The notes below the pieces were generated by a model, which did no database searches, was not told where the DNA came from, and saw only the letters and a program-made list of their open reading frames with translations. From contig JAFSPS010000002.1 in the NCBI GenBank assembly GCA_017451385.1, forward strand, positions 80,175 through 144,174: a stretch of DNA of 64,000 nucleotides, given 5' to 3'. Position 1 is the stretch's first letter; every line of letters begins with the position of its first letter. Shown in pieces: positions 1 to 9,233 of the stretch. The translations under genes were made by a program, and so were the position numbers. Source of the stretch: Bacteroidales bacterium (GTDB lineage Bacteria > Bacteroidota > Bacteroidia > Bacteroidales > P3).

Positions 1-1548
1 ATAGATATGCGAACAGTCTATCCCATCTACGCTGACGCTCTCGCCTCTGTGCACGGGGTTGGGGCTCACGATGGCAGGGGTTCTATCGGCCTCGTCAATG
101 CCCAGAATGTTGACGCAGATGGTGTCTGTCGGCATCCATAGGGTGTGTTCCTCGTTGATGGCTATTTCGGCATAATAGCAGCCTTCCAGCGGGCTGTAGT
201 CTGCATTGTGATAGAAGTCGCTATGAGCGCTCCGAATCAGGTTGCCATTGCGATACCAGCGATAGGCCATGTAGCCGTGCCAGCTGTTGTTGTCGTCATA
301 CGGCAGGTAGTGGTCAAAGGTTATGAGGCGTTCGTCGAAGAGCACCAGCTTGGGTACGGGAGCACCATGTACGAGCAGAAGGTGCAGTATCGTGGTGCTG
401 TCGCAACCGTTGGAGCCAACGTTGTGCTTGGCATAGGTGCCGCTATGTCTGCGCCATAGGTTGTCCCAGAAGAGCGAGTCGCTGGCATTGATGTTTATTT
501 CGCCAGTTAGTCGGTCATTGATGTGCAGGTGTAGTATGTCGGAGCTGTCGCAGCCGTAAATAGTGGTGTCGTAGTGCACGAAGTCGCCATGCTGTGTTAG
601 TTCGCGTCCGAAGAACATGCGCATATCGCCATCGCAGATAGTGTCGTAGATGTGGCGTGTCTTGGTGTCGTGGGTGTTTATGGAGAATGTGCGTTGCGTC
701 ATGCAACCGTTGGCGCCTATGGCATTGAGGCTGTAGTCGCCGCCCTCGGTGATGCAGAGGATGTGCGAGGTCTCGCCGGTTGACCACTCGTAGTCAACAG
801 CACCTGTGGCGGCAATACAGAGTGTGTCGCCCTCACAGAAGGGATGGAGGCCGGCAATGATGACATCAGGCCTCGGCAGTACCAGCAGGTGTAGAGTAAC
901 CATGGAGTCGCAGTTGAGGGAGCTGCTGAAAGTAGCTGTGTGTGTGGTATTCTCGATTAAGGTATCCTCGCCTATAATGTAGCTGTCGCCAGCGCATATC
1001 GCTACTACGGTGTCGGTCCTCATTATTGCGTGGAGGGTGACATCGAAGGCGTGCGTATGTATACAATTGTTGCTGTCTTCTATAGTCAAGGTGTAGGTGC
1101 CGCCAGTGGTTATGGCGATGCTTTCGTTGTTCACGTTATTCACCATAGGGCCATGCCATGTGATGCTGTTGTAGCCGGGGATGAGAGAGGCGGTGAGCGT
1201 GTCGCTGCTGCCCTCGCAAAGCGTTGTGTCGCCAGAGATGAACAGTAGAGGAGTCTGCGAGATGACGATGCGAGCGATATATACCTTTATGCTGTCAGCC
1301 TCGCCGGCAGGTCTTTCGATGGTGTCCACAATAGTGTTAGTGCCGCTTTCGCGCAGGGTCATACCATGCCATGCTATGCTGTCGCCATAACAGATAGTGT
1401 ATTGTTCGCTCACCGTGTCGTATATGTAGCCGCTTGCACTGTCGGCAAGCGCAGGGGCTATCCCGATGGCTGAAAGCAGGCAAATCAGGAAAGGTATCCC
1501 CAGCAGAAAGCTGGAACATTTGGTGCTTTGAGTTTTAGGTGTTGTCAT
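1..1548 (-). CDS. T9SS-exported repetitive surface protein, 3' end beyond window
   Basis: The frame stays open from the ATG at 1548 to the window edge, giving at least 516 residues. The N-terminus is a signal peptide (hydrophobic FLLGIPFLICLLSAIG, likely cleavage after ALA). The body is Cys- and Gly-rich and built of repeated Ig/SprB-like segments: phrases such as ICYGDSIAWHG, LCEGSSDTL, ICAGDSYIIGEDTL and GCDSMVTLHLLV recur with paired cysteines. The last visible residues, IVSPNPVHRGESVSV, look like the beginning of a type A T9SS C-terminal sorting domain, so little of the protein should be missing. Proteins of this kind cross the outer membrane by T9SS and are anchored on the cell surface. 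The ligand is unknown. Confidence 0.8.
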   Translation of the reverse strand, partial: MTTPKTQSTKCSSFLLGIPFLICLLSAIGIAPALADSASGYIYDTVSEQYTICYGDSIAWHGMTLRESGTNTIVDTIERPAGEADSIKVYIARIVISQTPLLFISGDTTLCEGSSDTLTASLIPGYNSITWHGPMVNNVNNESIAITTGGTYTLTIEDSNNCIHTHAFDVTLHAIMRTDTVVAICAGDSYIIGEDTLIENTTHTATFSSSLNCDSMVTLHLLVLPRPDVIIAGLHPFCEGDTLCIAATGAVDYEWSTGETSHILCITEGGDYSLNAIGANGCMTQRTFSINTHDTKTRHIYDTICDGDMRMFFGRELTQHGDFVHYDTTIYGCDSSDILHLHINDRLTGEININASDSLFWDNLWRRHSGTYAKHNVGSNGCDSTTILHLLLVHGAPVPKLVLFDERLITFDHYLPYDDNNSWHGYMAYRWYRNGNLIRSAHSDFYHNADYSPLEGCYYAEIAINEEHTLWMPTDTICVNILGIDEADRTPAIVSPNPVHRGESVSVDGIDCSHIY

Positions 1549-1645
1549 CTCTTTGAGGTGGTTTTAGCACAAAAGTCTTCGTTTGTTATCTTGCGCGAAT
1601 GATGCCTGTTGAGAGGTATGCTGTATTCAAGGGATTTCTATAAAT

Positions 1646-1660
1646 AACTCCGTAGGAGTT
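1646..1660. repeat. small palindrome AACTCC-GTA-GGAGTT
   Basis: A six-base perfect inverted repeat with a 3-base centre lies between two minus-strand genes. The same design recurs at 4981-4995 and in a degenerate form at 25548-25562 and near 17050, each time followed by a run resembling TTGCATA or TTATTTATA. It behaves like a small dispersed REP-type element. Confidence 0.6.
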
Positions 1661-1706
1661 GCATATCAATAGAAACTATTTGATTTCTTAAAATCTTCCC
1701 AATACG

Positions 1707-3695
1707 CTATTCTACAAACCCTGGCATTTTCTTAGGTGTGAATCCTAAGTTAATCTGTTTCACGCCGTCTTTGTCAATTTGTAGAAGCAGAGATTCCATG
1801 GGTTTGAATTTCAGTGTCCACTGCTGAGAGCGACCGTGATGGTTGATGGTGATGTCGCGTGTTGAGCCCTTGTCGGTAAAGGCATAGCAGTAGTCCAGTG
1901 GGTATTGAATTGTCTGCGTCATGGGGTTGGCGACAAAGACATAGTAGGTGTCGCCTTCTTCGCGCACCCAGAAGTCAGGCAGATTGTCGCCTTCGATGAG
2001 CGGCTTGATAGTCTGTTTCACAGCAGTGGCGGTGGGGTCGTTGCTGACATTCTTGAGAGCCATGAGTTCGGCGACGAGGTCGCTGTATTCGGCGTGTTTG
2101 TTGCGTCCGGGCTCTTTAGGTTCGCGAGCCATCACAACGGGTAGTCCTTGTTTTGCCAGTGCCAGGATGCTGCGCAGCGCACCCATCTCCATGTATTCCA
2201 CATCGCTGTAAAGGGCTCTGAAAGAGGCTTCGCCGCAGTGTAATGTGTCGTTGTTGTAAGTGGCCGAGGCAAGGAAATGTTCATTCACCCACAGTGGTTG
2301 CATACCTTTCAGCTGCGAAGGGGTGTTGATGTAGCGCATCTCGTACTTGCCGCCCACCCATTTCATCTGTTCATATACCCAGTCGGGGTAGCGGCGTTCC
2401 ATCCATGAATCCTCCAACGGCATATAGACTGCCATAGTGCTGTAGTTCTTGCCTTTGCGCATATATTGCGACACGATGGACATATATCGGTTGAACTCCG
2501 TCAGTGCCGTTCCGCTGAGGTTGCACAGTTCGCTGGTGCTCAACTGGCAGGTGGTATAGAAGAAGTTACTGGTGTCGCCTACCTTGTTGTATGGGAAACC
2601 GTGCCAAATAATCTGGTTGGTGCCGTTGGCAAAGATGGCGTCGCAAATCAGCTTGAGGTCGGCAATTTGCTCTTTGCCTTGATGAGGGCTGTGTCCGTGT
2701 CCGTTCTTGTAGCGTAGGCCTGTCCATCCGTAGGCACAGGTGAAAGTCTCTGCCGTTACGGCGTCTTTTCCGCCGAGGGCTGCCGCCGAGGCTGTTATCT
2801 TGCTGAAGCTGGGTTCGTAGAGGATGGCTTCCGTTTCAGGTATGTCCACCATTGTGAAGGCAGTCAGCAAGTCGGTGGGTGCGCCACCGCATTGGGCGCG
2901 TGAGAAGGCTCCCATAGCTTTTGCGTTGTCGGCGAAGGGGCCGTAGAACTCTCTCATCACGTAGCCTGAGAGGGTGTGCATATAGTCGTAGTAGATATCG
3001 GCATTGGCGGTGTCATATACAGTCTTGTTTTTTATGTATGGCGTGATGTCGTAGCCATGCTCTGCCTTGAATGTTTTGTCGAATCCGCGAGTCCATAGGT
3101 AGTCGGTCTCCACCTCCCAAGAATCGACGAAGAGTCCTGATTTGCGTCCTTTGTAGGCATCAGCGAGCCCCTTGTTCATGCGTGCCGCGTAGCGTGCGAA
3201 GGCTTCGTGGTCCAAGTGGTTGAGTATGCGTGCCATGCGTGGGTGGTCCCATGTCAGTGGTCGCTCGGCAATCTCTATGGAGTCGAAATAGTTGCGTGTC
3301 TGGTCGCCGTCGGGCAGCTCCACATCGCTGAAAGGCCACATGGTGCCATAGGTGTAGTCGCATCCCAGTCCCAGCGAGTCGGCTACTCTTTTCGCTACCC
3401 TCACCGGCACAGCCCACTCCTCGGAGAGGAAGTCGGTGTGTGCTCTTGCCGAATCGAGAAACATGGGGTAAATCCATGCTATCTCGACTCCGCCGAACTC
3501 ATGCTCTTTGAGCCATATCAGCTGGTTGCGCACGTCGTTGGTGTCTATCTCCTGCGAGAACCACCACCAGCGCGTGTAGGGCTTGTAGTTGGAGTAGAGA
3601 ACATCGTCAGCGGCGGCCTCTTGTTTGTTCTTGCAGCCATTGAACATTGTGCCGAGCAGTACGGCGGTGAGAACGAAAAGTATTGTTTTTTTCAT
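1707..3695 (-). CDS. GH106-like glycoside hydrolase lipoprotein
   Basis: A 662-residue protein with a lipoprotein signal (FVLTAVLLGTMFNGC, modified Cys at about 21), so probably periplasmic or on the outer membrane. Just after the signal comes YTRWWWFSQEIDTNDVRNQL, then LKEHEFGGVEIAWIYP and GLFVDSWEVETDYLWT. These resemble the start of the barrel and the DSWE region of GH106 alpha-L-rhamnosidase-type enzymes. GH106 proteins are usually 900-1100 residues. This one lacks much of the C-terminal beta-sandwich region and may be a short variant or act on another sugar. It is monocistronic. A TATCTTTA sequence upstream of the start is a weak -7 match. Assignment to the clan is fairly sure, the substrate is not. 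Confidence 0.7.
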   Translation of the reverse strand: MKKTILFVLTAVLLGTMFNGCKNKQEAAADDVLYSNYKPYTRWWWFSQEIDTNDVRNQLIWLKEHEFGGVEIAWIYPMFLDSARAHTDFLSEEWAVPVRVAKRVADSLGLGCDYTYGTMWPFSDVELPDGDQTRNYFDSIEIAERPLTWDHPRMARILNHLDHEAFARYAARMNKGLADAYKGRKSGLFVDSWEVETDYLWTRGFDKTFKAEHGYDITPYIKNKTVYDTANADIYYDYMHTLSGYVMREFYGPFADNAKAMGAFSRAQCGGAPTDLLTAFTMVDIPETEAILYEPSFSKITASAAALGGKDAVTAETFTCAYGWTGLRYKNGHGHSPHQGKEQIADLKLICDAIFANGTNQIIWHGFPYNKVGDTSNFFYTTCQLSTSELCNLSGTALTEFNRYMSIVSQYMRKGKNYSTMAVYMPLEDSWMERRYPDWVYEQMKWVGGKYEMRYINTPSQLKGMQPLWVNEHFLASATYNNDTLHCGEASFRALYSDVEYMEMGALRSILALAKQGLPVVMAREPKEPGRNKHAEYSDLVAELMALKNVSNDPTATAVKQTIKPLIEGDNLPDFWVREEGDTYYVFVANPMTQTIQYPLDYCYAFTDKGSTRDITINHHGRSQQWTLKFKPMESLLLQIDKDGVKQINLGFTPKKMPGFVE

Positions 3696-3997
3696 GGTTT
3701 GGTAGTTTTTGTTACATCGATAAAGATACTATGTGGTATGGCATCTATAAAAATACAAAGGTACAAGTATTTTTTTAATATATAGTAAAAAATGGTAGTA
3801 TTTTGAGTGATAGTTGTTTATATTTTTTTTTTTTTCAAATCTGGTGAAGCTATTGTCGTAACTGTCCAAGCCAACATGTGGCAAAAAACAGATGTTTTCT
3901 GACGGACAGCAAATATTAAGAGGCATACTTTTTTTCTTTGAAAAAATATCATTTCAAAATACTAAATGAAAAAATATTTCGTTCTTTCGCTTGTTTT

Positions 3998-4019
3998 TTT
4001 GAAAAAAAATGTATTTTTG
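3998..4019 (+). promoter_or_regulatory. -7 promoter element (TATTTTTG) of the ECF sigma gene
   Basis: TATTTTTG at 4012-4019 matches the Bacteroidota -7 consensus TAnnTTTG, with TTG about 18 bases upstream (3991-3993). The predicted transcript starts near 4026, which rules out the in-frame ATG at 3966 as the normal start. The rest of 3696-4100 is AT-rich and shows no gene. Confidence 0.6.
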
Positions 4020-4100
4020 CATTTCCAAAACAAAACAATAAACGTTCAACCATCAACGCTCATTGCTATAGAGGAACAACTATCAGTTATTAACTCTAAA

Positions 4101-4703
4101 ATGCAGGTTACTATGACCGACAACAGAAGCGAACTCACTGACAATGAGCTAATACGTCGTTATAAGGATGGCGATTACAGTTGTTTCGAGTATTTGATGG
4201 ATAGATATAGGACGAAGGTTTACGGCTACATCTTCTCTGTGGTGAAGGATAAGTCCACCAGCGACGATATATTCCAAGACACTTTTTTCAAGGTCGTAAC
4301 TACCATACAAGGTGGATATTATAGGGACGAAAATAAGTTTATCCACTGGGTGATGCGCATTGCGCACAATCTAATTGTTGACCATTTTCGTCGAAACAAT
4401 AAGATGCCAATGGTGGCAAATAACAATACGCGCGAGGTTGTGGACCAGCTGAAGGTGTTTGATGAGAATGTGGAGCAGGAAATCATGCGTCGCCAGTCGA
4501 GCCGTAACGTGCGCAAGCTTGTCAAGATGCTTCCTGCTGAGCAGCGACGTGTCGTTATCTTGCGTCACTACGGCAAATGCGATTTCAAAGATATAGCGGC
4601 GCGTACGGGAGTGAGCATCAACACGGCCCTCGGTCGTATGCGCTATGCTATCATCAATCTGCGCCGCCTCGCCGAAGAGCATAAGATGACTATAGAGCTG
4701 TAG
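4101..4703 (+). CDS. ECF-type RNA polymerase sigma factor
   Basis: About 200 residues from the ATG at 4101 (an alternative ATG is at 4113). An in-frame ATG at 3966 lies upstream of the likely transcription start and was not chosen. Region 2 is visible as NELIRRYKDGDYSCFEYLMD and DDIFQDTFFKVV with FIHWVMRIAHNLIVDHFRR. Region 4 is LPAEQRRVVILRHYGKCDFK followed by the helix-turn-helix AARTGVSINTALGRMRYAI. No anti-sigma gene adjoins it, which is unusual for regulators of SusC/D-type systems but common for conserved stand-alone Bacteroidota ECF factors. It directs RNA polymerase to a specific promoter set; its target regulon cannot be inferred. Confidence 0.9.
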   Translation: MQVTMTDNRSELTDNELIRRYKDGDYSCFEYLMDRYRTKVYGYIFSVVKDKSTSDDIFQDTFFKVVTTIQGGYYRDENKFIHWVMRIAHNLIVDHFRRNNKMPMVANNNTREVVDQLKVFDENVEQEIMRRQSSRNVRKLVKMLPAEQRRVVILRHYGKCDFKDIAARTGVSINTALGRMRYAIINLRRLAEEHKMTIEL

Positions 4704-4716
4704 TCTGTCGTATCTT

Positions 4717-4922
4717 GGATTTTAGGATTGGAAGATTTTAGGATTGGAAGATTTTAAGATTGGGAGATTTTAAGATTGGAAGATTTTAGGATTGGGAGAT
4801 TTTAGGATTGGAAGATTTTAAGATTGGAAGATTTTAGGATTGGAAGATTTTAGGATTGGGAGATTTTAGGATTGGGAGATTTTAAGATTGGAAGATTTTA
4901 GGATTGGAGGATTTTAGGATTA
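4717..4922. repeat. tandem repeat, 16-base unit (GGAAGATTTTAGGATT type)
   Basis: About twelve imperfect copies of a 16-base unit with variants GGGAGATTTTAAGATT follow the sigma factor gene. The same sequence flavour (AAGAT.TTAAGATT) forms arrays at 16780, 18109, 26453 and 27509. There is no spacer structure and no coding potential. Confidence 0.9.
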
Positions 4923-4980
4923 ATATGCAACCTCTACGAAGTTGAGAGGTTTGAAAATCAGATAGTTTTTATTTATAGGT

Positions 4981-4995
4981 AACTCCTATGGAGTT
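4981..4995. repeat. small palindrome AACTCC-TAT-GGAGTT
   Basis: Second exact copy of the arms seen at 1646-1660, here just upstream of the C69 peptidase promoter. Confidence 0.6.
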
Positions 4996-5037
4996 ATTTA
5001 TAGAAGTCCCTTTGTTTCTATAATCGAACAAATTGTG

Positions 5038-5045
5038 TACTTTTG
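5038..5045 (+). promoter_or_regulatory. -7 promoter element TACTTTTG
   Basis: Matches TAnnTTTG. It sits inside an in-frame GTG-initiated extension and therefore places the true start of the peptidase at 5074. Confidence 0.6.
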
Positions 5046-5073
5046 TAGATTGAAACCAATATTCTACATCAGT

Positions 5074-6837
5074 ATGCAACAGATAGCAAGCAGAAAGGCA
5101 TTTGTGCCCTTAATGTTATTATTTATCTCAATGTGTATATGGCAAGAGGCAGGTGCGTGCACCAATTTTCTCGCCACGCGAGGCGCCACCAAGGACGGCT
5201 CTACCTTCATTACCTATGCCGCTGACTCTCACGGGCTTTATGGCGACCTTGTATTTTATCGTGTGGCCGATCATGCTGTCGGCGAGACTATCACCTTGCG
5301 CGAAGGGAGTAAAGTAATGTGCGAGGTGGCGCAGGTGGGACACACTTTCAATGTTGTGGGCTATATCAATGAACATCAGGTGGCCATAGGTGAGAGTACT
5401 TTTGACGGCCGTCCGGAGTTGGCTGGTGTTGATGGCCTTAACTATGTTACCATGTTTCACCTTGCGCTGCAACGTGCTACTACGGCGCGTGAGGCAATAA
5501 GGATTATGGCAGAGCTCATGGATACCCACGGCTATCGTAGCACTGGCGAGTCGTTCTCCATCTGTGACCCCAACGAAGTGTGGATTATGGAGGTCATCGG
5601 CAAGGGGCGTCCCGAATACGACACCATAAAAGGAAAGGCCGTGCTGAAGAAAGGTTACAAGAATTTCAAAGAGGGAGCCGTGTGGGTGGCGCGCCGCGTG
5701 CCAGAGGGCTATGTTACGGGACATGCCAACCAAGCACGTATCACCACATTCCCGCAGATGCGTAAGGAGAGCTTCCGCAGTATCGACAGCCGCAATATGA
5801 AGTACCTCGTGCGCCCCGAGGTGGAATGTGTCTATTCTGCCGATGTAATCTCTCTGGCGCGTCTGCGCGGCTATTTCGACGGTAAGGATGAGGATTTCAG
5901 CTTCGCCGATGCCTACTGTCCGCTGACATTCGTCGGCATGAGGGGCTGCGACGCACGCGTATATGCCATGTTTGCTGACCTCAAGGAGGGCATCCGCGAG
6001 CAGTATGCAGACTATGCCCTCGGCCGTAATCCGCAGAACAGGCTGCCGCTATGGATAAAGCCCGACCGTAAGATAGATGTGCACGACGTGATGAATATCA
6101 TGCGTAACCATTATGAGAATACGCCACTCGACATGACCCATGACATTGGTGCCGGTCCCTTCGGCAGCCCCTACCGCTGGCGTCCGATGCACTACACTGT
6201 TGATGGCAAGACCTATATGCACGAGCGTCCCATCTCCACGCAACAGACAGGTTTTTGCGCCATAGCACAGTGTCGCGGATGGTTGCCAAACGACATTGGA
6301 GGTATGCTGTGGTTTGGCGTGGACGATACCTACTCCACTGTCTTCTCGCCGCTCTACTGTAATCAGACCGTCATTCCCGAATGTTTCCGTCAAGGCAACG
6401 GCAGCCTTACCGAATATAGCGAGACGGCGGCATTCTGGCTTTTCAACCGTGTAGCCAACTACGCCTACAGCCGCTATGGCGACATGATAAAGGACATCCA
6501 GCAGGCACAGGACGAGTTGGAGACGGGTTTCATAAAAGAGGTGGCAGAACACGACAAACTGTTGCTTAATGCACATCCTGACCAGCGTGCCACGCTCAAT
6601 GACGATTTTGCGACGCGTATGGCCGACCGCATGATGCGGCGGTGGAAGCAACTTGACCAGTTCCTGCTGATGCGCTACATGGATGGCACCGTGCGACGTC
6701 TCAACAACGATGGCTCTCTGGACCGCCACCACTTCGACTTGCCCGGCTATCCCGAGTGGTTCAACCGTAAGATTGTCGATGACCAAGGCGACAAAAACCT
6801 TGAGCACGAAGTAGGCAAGGAACCTACGATTTTTTGA
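5074..6837 (+). CDS. C69 family dipeptidase (Ntn-hydrolase), exported
   Basis: 587 residues from ATG 5074, placed downstream of the -7 element. A signal peptide (FVPLMLLFISMCIW) ends at AGA-CTNF. Family C69 enzymes mature by removal of the leader so that the cysteine (Cys29 here, CTNFLATRGATKDGS) becomes the N-terminal nucleophile. The following motifs YAADSHG, VAIGESTFDGRPEL and GESFSICDPNEVWIMEVIG match the family, as does the size. It likely cleaves dipeptides in the periplasm. It is monocistronic, with a degraded gene downstream. Confidence 0.9.
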   Translation: MQQIASRKAFVPLMLLFISMCIWQEAGACTNFLATRGATKDGSTFITYAADSHGLYGDLVFYRVADHAVGETITLREGSKVMCEVAQVGHTFNVVGYINEHQVAIGESTFDGRPELAGVDGLNYVTMFHLALQRATTAREAIRIMAELMDTHGYRSTGESFSICDPNEVWIMEVIGKGRPEYDTIKGKAVLKKGYKNFKEGAVWVARRVPEGYVTGHANQARITTFPQMRKESFRSIDSRNMKYLVRPEVECVYSADVISLARLRGYFDGKDEDFSFADAYCPLTFVGMRGCDARVYAMFADLKEGIREQYADYALGRNPQNRLPLWIKPDRKIDVHDVMNIMRNHYENTPLDMTHDIGAGPFGSPYRWRPMHYTVDGKTYMHERPISTQQTGFCAIAQCRGWLPNDIGGMLWFGVDDTYSTVFSPLYCNQTVIPECFRQGNGSLTEYSETAAFWLFNRVANYAYSRYGDMIKDIQQAQDELETGFIKEVAEHDKLLLNAHPDQRATLNDDFATRMADRMMRRWKQLDQFLLMRYMDGTVRRLNNDGSLDRHHFDLPGYPEWFNRKIVDDQGDKNLEHEVGKEPTIF

Positions 6838-6871
6838 TAATCCATAATGGTGAGACAGAATAACATAGTAA

Positions 6872-7111
6872 TATGGGGTAGATCTTTCTTTCGCTGTAAG
6901 AAATCCGCTCAAGCAGGGTGATGATGCGACAACCATAACTCGCTATCTCCACCTCTACACTCATAATGGGCTTATGGGCTATGCTTACCAGTTCGGTGAG
7001 AAATGGAGTGGGGCAATATACAAAAGGATAGAAATTATTGACGACCTAACCATTCGTGTTAGCTTCGATGAAAATGATTTCACTATAATAGATTATCAAA
7101 CTGAACATTAG
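6872..7111 (+). pseudogene. 3' remnant of an unidentified gene
   Basis: After an in-frame TAA at 6869 the frame is open for 79 codons to TAG at 7109. It reads YGVDLSFAVRNPLKQGDD... and ends DYQTEH. There is no early ATG and the composition looks coding, so this appears to be the tail of a lost gene. I do not recognise the family. It lies directly next to another broken gene. Confidence 0.45.
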
Positions 7112-7114
7112 TAT

Positions 7115-7675
7115 ATGATATCCTATCATCAAATTCACGTTGAGGATTGCAATATCTTTTATCGTAAGGCTGGTTCACCCGAAAATCCTGCCATTCTACT
7201 TTTGCATGGGTTCCCATCAAGCAGCCATATGTTCCGAGAGTTGATGCCTGAACTGGCAGACTGGTATTAATTGCGTCAGCAGTTTACCTCTGCATATGCC
7301 CTTGATACTATCATCGGGCAATATACCTACGGAACCCCCGAAGGTAGTGTGGGTCCCGATAGTTATTCGCTCGACTACTATTATGTAAACCTGCCTGGGC
7401 GGGCAGAGATGCAGAACGACTTGATTCTGGACTATCGCTCTAATGTCGCCCTTTACGCAGAGTTTCAGAAATATTTACGCGACTATCAGCCGCCCCTGAT
7501 GGCTGTATGGGGAGAGAACGACCCTTCCTTTATCCCTGCTGGAGCAAGAGCGTTTAAACGAGACCTGCCAAACGCGGAGATATGTTTTGTAGCGAGTGGT
7601 CATTTTGCGTTGGAAAGCCATCATACAGAGATTGCTATGATGATGAAGGATTTTTTGAATAGGGCATTGAGGTAG
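7115..7675 (+). pseudogene. alpha/beta hydrolase (haloalkane dehalogenase-like), internally deleted
   Basis: From ATG 7115 the frame gives MISYHQIHVEDCNIFYRKAG and LLLHGFPSSSHMFRELMPEL, the N-terminus and oxyanion region of an alpha/beta hydrolase. It then meets TAA at 7268. Immediately downstream, in the same frame, comes the C-terminal third: NDLILDYRSNVALYAEFQKY, PPLMAVWGENDPSFIPAGA (the acid region) and SGHFALESH (the catalytic His region). Compared with intact ~290-residue relatives, roughly 90 residues including the nucleophile elbow are missing between the two parts. The gene is therefore dead unless the C-terminal piece is translated alone from the TTG at 7271, which would still lack the nucleophile. 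Confidence 0.8.
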
Positions 7676-7893
7676 AGCCTCTTTTTTTTGTGGGGCGATA
7701 GGGCGATATTTTTTTTTATTTTTTTCTTGACTGTCTCACGCTTTGCAGCACCTGACGGTTATATTTGCAGCATGCAGATGTGGCATGATTTGCCATTATG
7801 AATGTTGCAAAATTCATATTGTCAGTTGGTTAAAATGTAAAGCGTGGTCGCCGAAAAACGCATAACGAGTAGGCATCTTAAAACTATACTACT

Positions 7894-8403
7894 ATGAACA
7901 AATATATCGAAGAGTATCTCGAAAAGAAGGCTGCCGAGCGAAGGGCAGAGCAGCAACGGGAGGCGCAAGAAAAGATTATGAAAATGGCGCAGCAATTAAA
8001 GATTGGTGAACGAGAATACAATGAGGACGAGATTGTCGGCACAAGCGAAAGTTATCCTCATTGGGATAGGCAGGAGAAGTGTGCATTTCGCTACAATGTC
8101 GGCGATGTCACGGTAGAGGATTACGAAGCTCTCGCTGCTCTTTTCCCTAAGGAGGAGGTCAAGGTAAAGCCTGCCGAGCGGAGTGGGTGGTACACCTTTG
8201 CAGTGATAATGATTGTCATTGGTGGTTTGGGCGTTTTGAGTGCGTTCGTTGCTGTTGTTGCAGACGACTCCTATCGTAAAGTATGGACACCTTTTTGGAT
8301 TTCGTTAGTCTCATACCTCTTCGTGGTAGGCTTCTTCGGCATCATCATGCTGCTGAGCCAGATAAAGGAGACACTTGACAATATTATGATAAAATCCAAG
8401 TGA
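7894..8403 (+). CDS. small membrane protein, unknown function
   Basis: 169 residues. The first 40 are strongly charged and probably helical or coiled coil (EEYLEKKAAERRAEQQREAQ). Two hydrophobic segments follow at about 108-130 (FAVIMIVIGGLGVLSAFVAV) and 137-160 (PFWISLVSYLFVVGFFGIIM). There is no signal peptide, so the charged N-terminus is probably cytoplasmic. A TATATTTG -7-like element lies at 7760. The lipoprotein gene 41 bases downstream is probably co-transcribed. I do not recognise the family. Confidence 0.65.
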   Translation: MNKYIEEYLEKKAAERRAEQQREAQEKIMKMAQQLKIGEREYNEDEIVGTSESYPHWDRQEKCAFRYNVGDVTVEDYEALAALFPKEEVKVKPAERSGWYTFAVIMIVIGGLGVLSAFVAVVADDSYRKVWTPFWISLVSYLFVVGFFGIIMLLSQIKETLDNIMIKSK

Positions 8404-8444
8404 ATTATAACAGAGCAATTGTATAATCATATAATAAAAGAATT

Positions 8445-9101
8445 ATGAAAAAGAACATCTTACTTTTTTCACTCGTCATCGTATTTGCATTTGTTGGGTG
8501 CAAATCGAAGGAGGATAAGGCTGCCGACCTTATAGGGAAGGAACTTGCCAAGACGCTTTACGATTTCGACAGCTATCAGCCGATAGAGACTACCGTTGTC
8601 GAAGCGAAGAACACGATGTATAATGATAGTGCTTGCTGGGCGCAGGCGAGAAGTTTTTACGCTGCTTGTGCGAAATTGACATCATACACTGATGCTATGA
8701 AAGAGGATTTAGACCACATAGATATCTGGGGTCCGCCGTCATACTATTCAAGCTCTTACTCAGATAGGAAATATTATGAGTACAGAGAAAAGTATAATGA
8801 TGATTTGAGCAAGGCGGAGGCTGCGTTAAGCACTTGTAAGATAAAGGCAAAAGAACTGAAGGCTACGATATTTAGCCTTGACACTACACAGGTTATCGGC
8901 TGGGAGGTGACTCACCATTTCAGATGTAAGACAAGAGGTGGCATGCCTGATATAGGGCATTACCGTTATATTATTGATAAGAAGTTTGAGCGCATCCTGT
9001 TGATAGAGGATTTGGACGACGAGACAGATGGGACGAGATTGTCGTTGGAAAGTGTGAGAGCTGGGCGCTGGGATGACGACGAAGATGACGCTGTATTATA
9101 A
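8445..9101 (+). CDS. hypothetical lipoprotein
   Basis: 218 residues beginning with a lipoprotein signal, SLVIVFAFVGC (Cys19). The mature part is acidic and Lys/Asp/Tyr-rich. It has a segment SYYSSSYSDRKYYEYREKYN and a C-terminal stretch with VTHHFRCKTRGGMPDIGHYR that may form a small beta-rich domain. It ends with the acidic tail WDDDEDDAVL. It follows the membrane protein gene closely and is likely in its operon. Function unknown. Confidence 0.65.
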   Translation: MKKNILLFSLVIVFAFVGCKSKEDKAADLIGKELAKTLYDFDSYQPIETTVVEAKNTMYNDSACWAQARSFYAACAKLTSYTDAMKEDLDHIDIWGPPSYYSSSYSDRKYYEYREKYNDDLSKAEAALSTCKIKAKELKATIFSLDTTQVIGWEVTHHFRCKTRGGMPDIGHYRYIIDKKFERILLIEDLDDETDGTRLSLESVRAGRWDDDEDDAVL

Positions 9102-9123
9102 TTGAAACACCATTTGCTTTTAG

Positions 9124-9229
9124 CGAGTAAGGAGTAGGAAACATCTGTTTCTTTGCCTCTTACTCGCAAAAAAGCGTGGTGATTAGTGACAATCTGCACA
9201 CTAATCGTTTGTTGCATCTTCATGCCACG
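9124..9229. other. two adjacent inverted repeats between convergent genes
   Basis: GCGAGTAAG at about 9125 pairs with CTTACTCGC at about 9162. Next, GCGTGG...CCACGC (9174-9229) encloses GATTAGTG/CACTAATC. Neither hairpin is followed by a long T-run on either strand, so they may be weak terminators or RNA structures at the junction of the converging transcripts. Confidence 0.5.
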
Positions 9230-9233
9230 CTGG

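Noticed and set aside
6049-6936. 295-codon minus-strand frame
   Set aside because: Antisense to the C69 peptidase, whose motifs are unmistakable.
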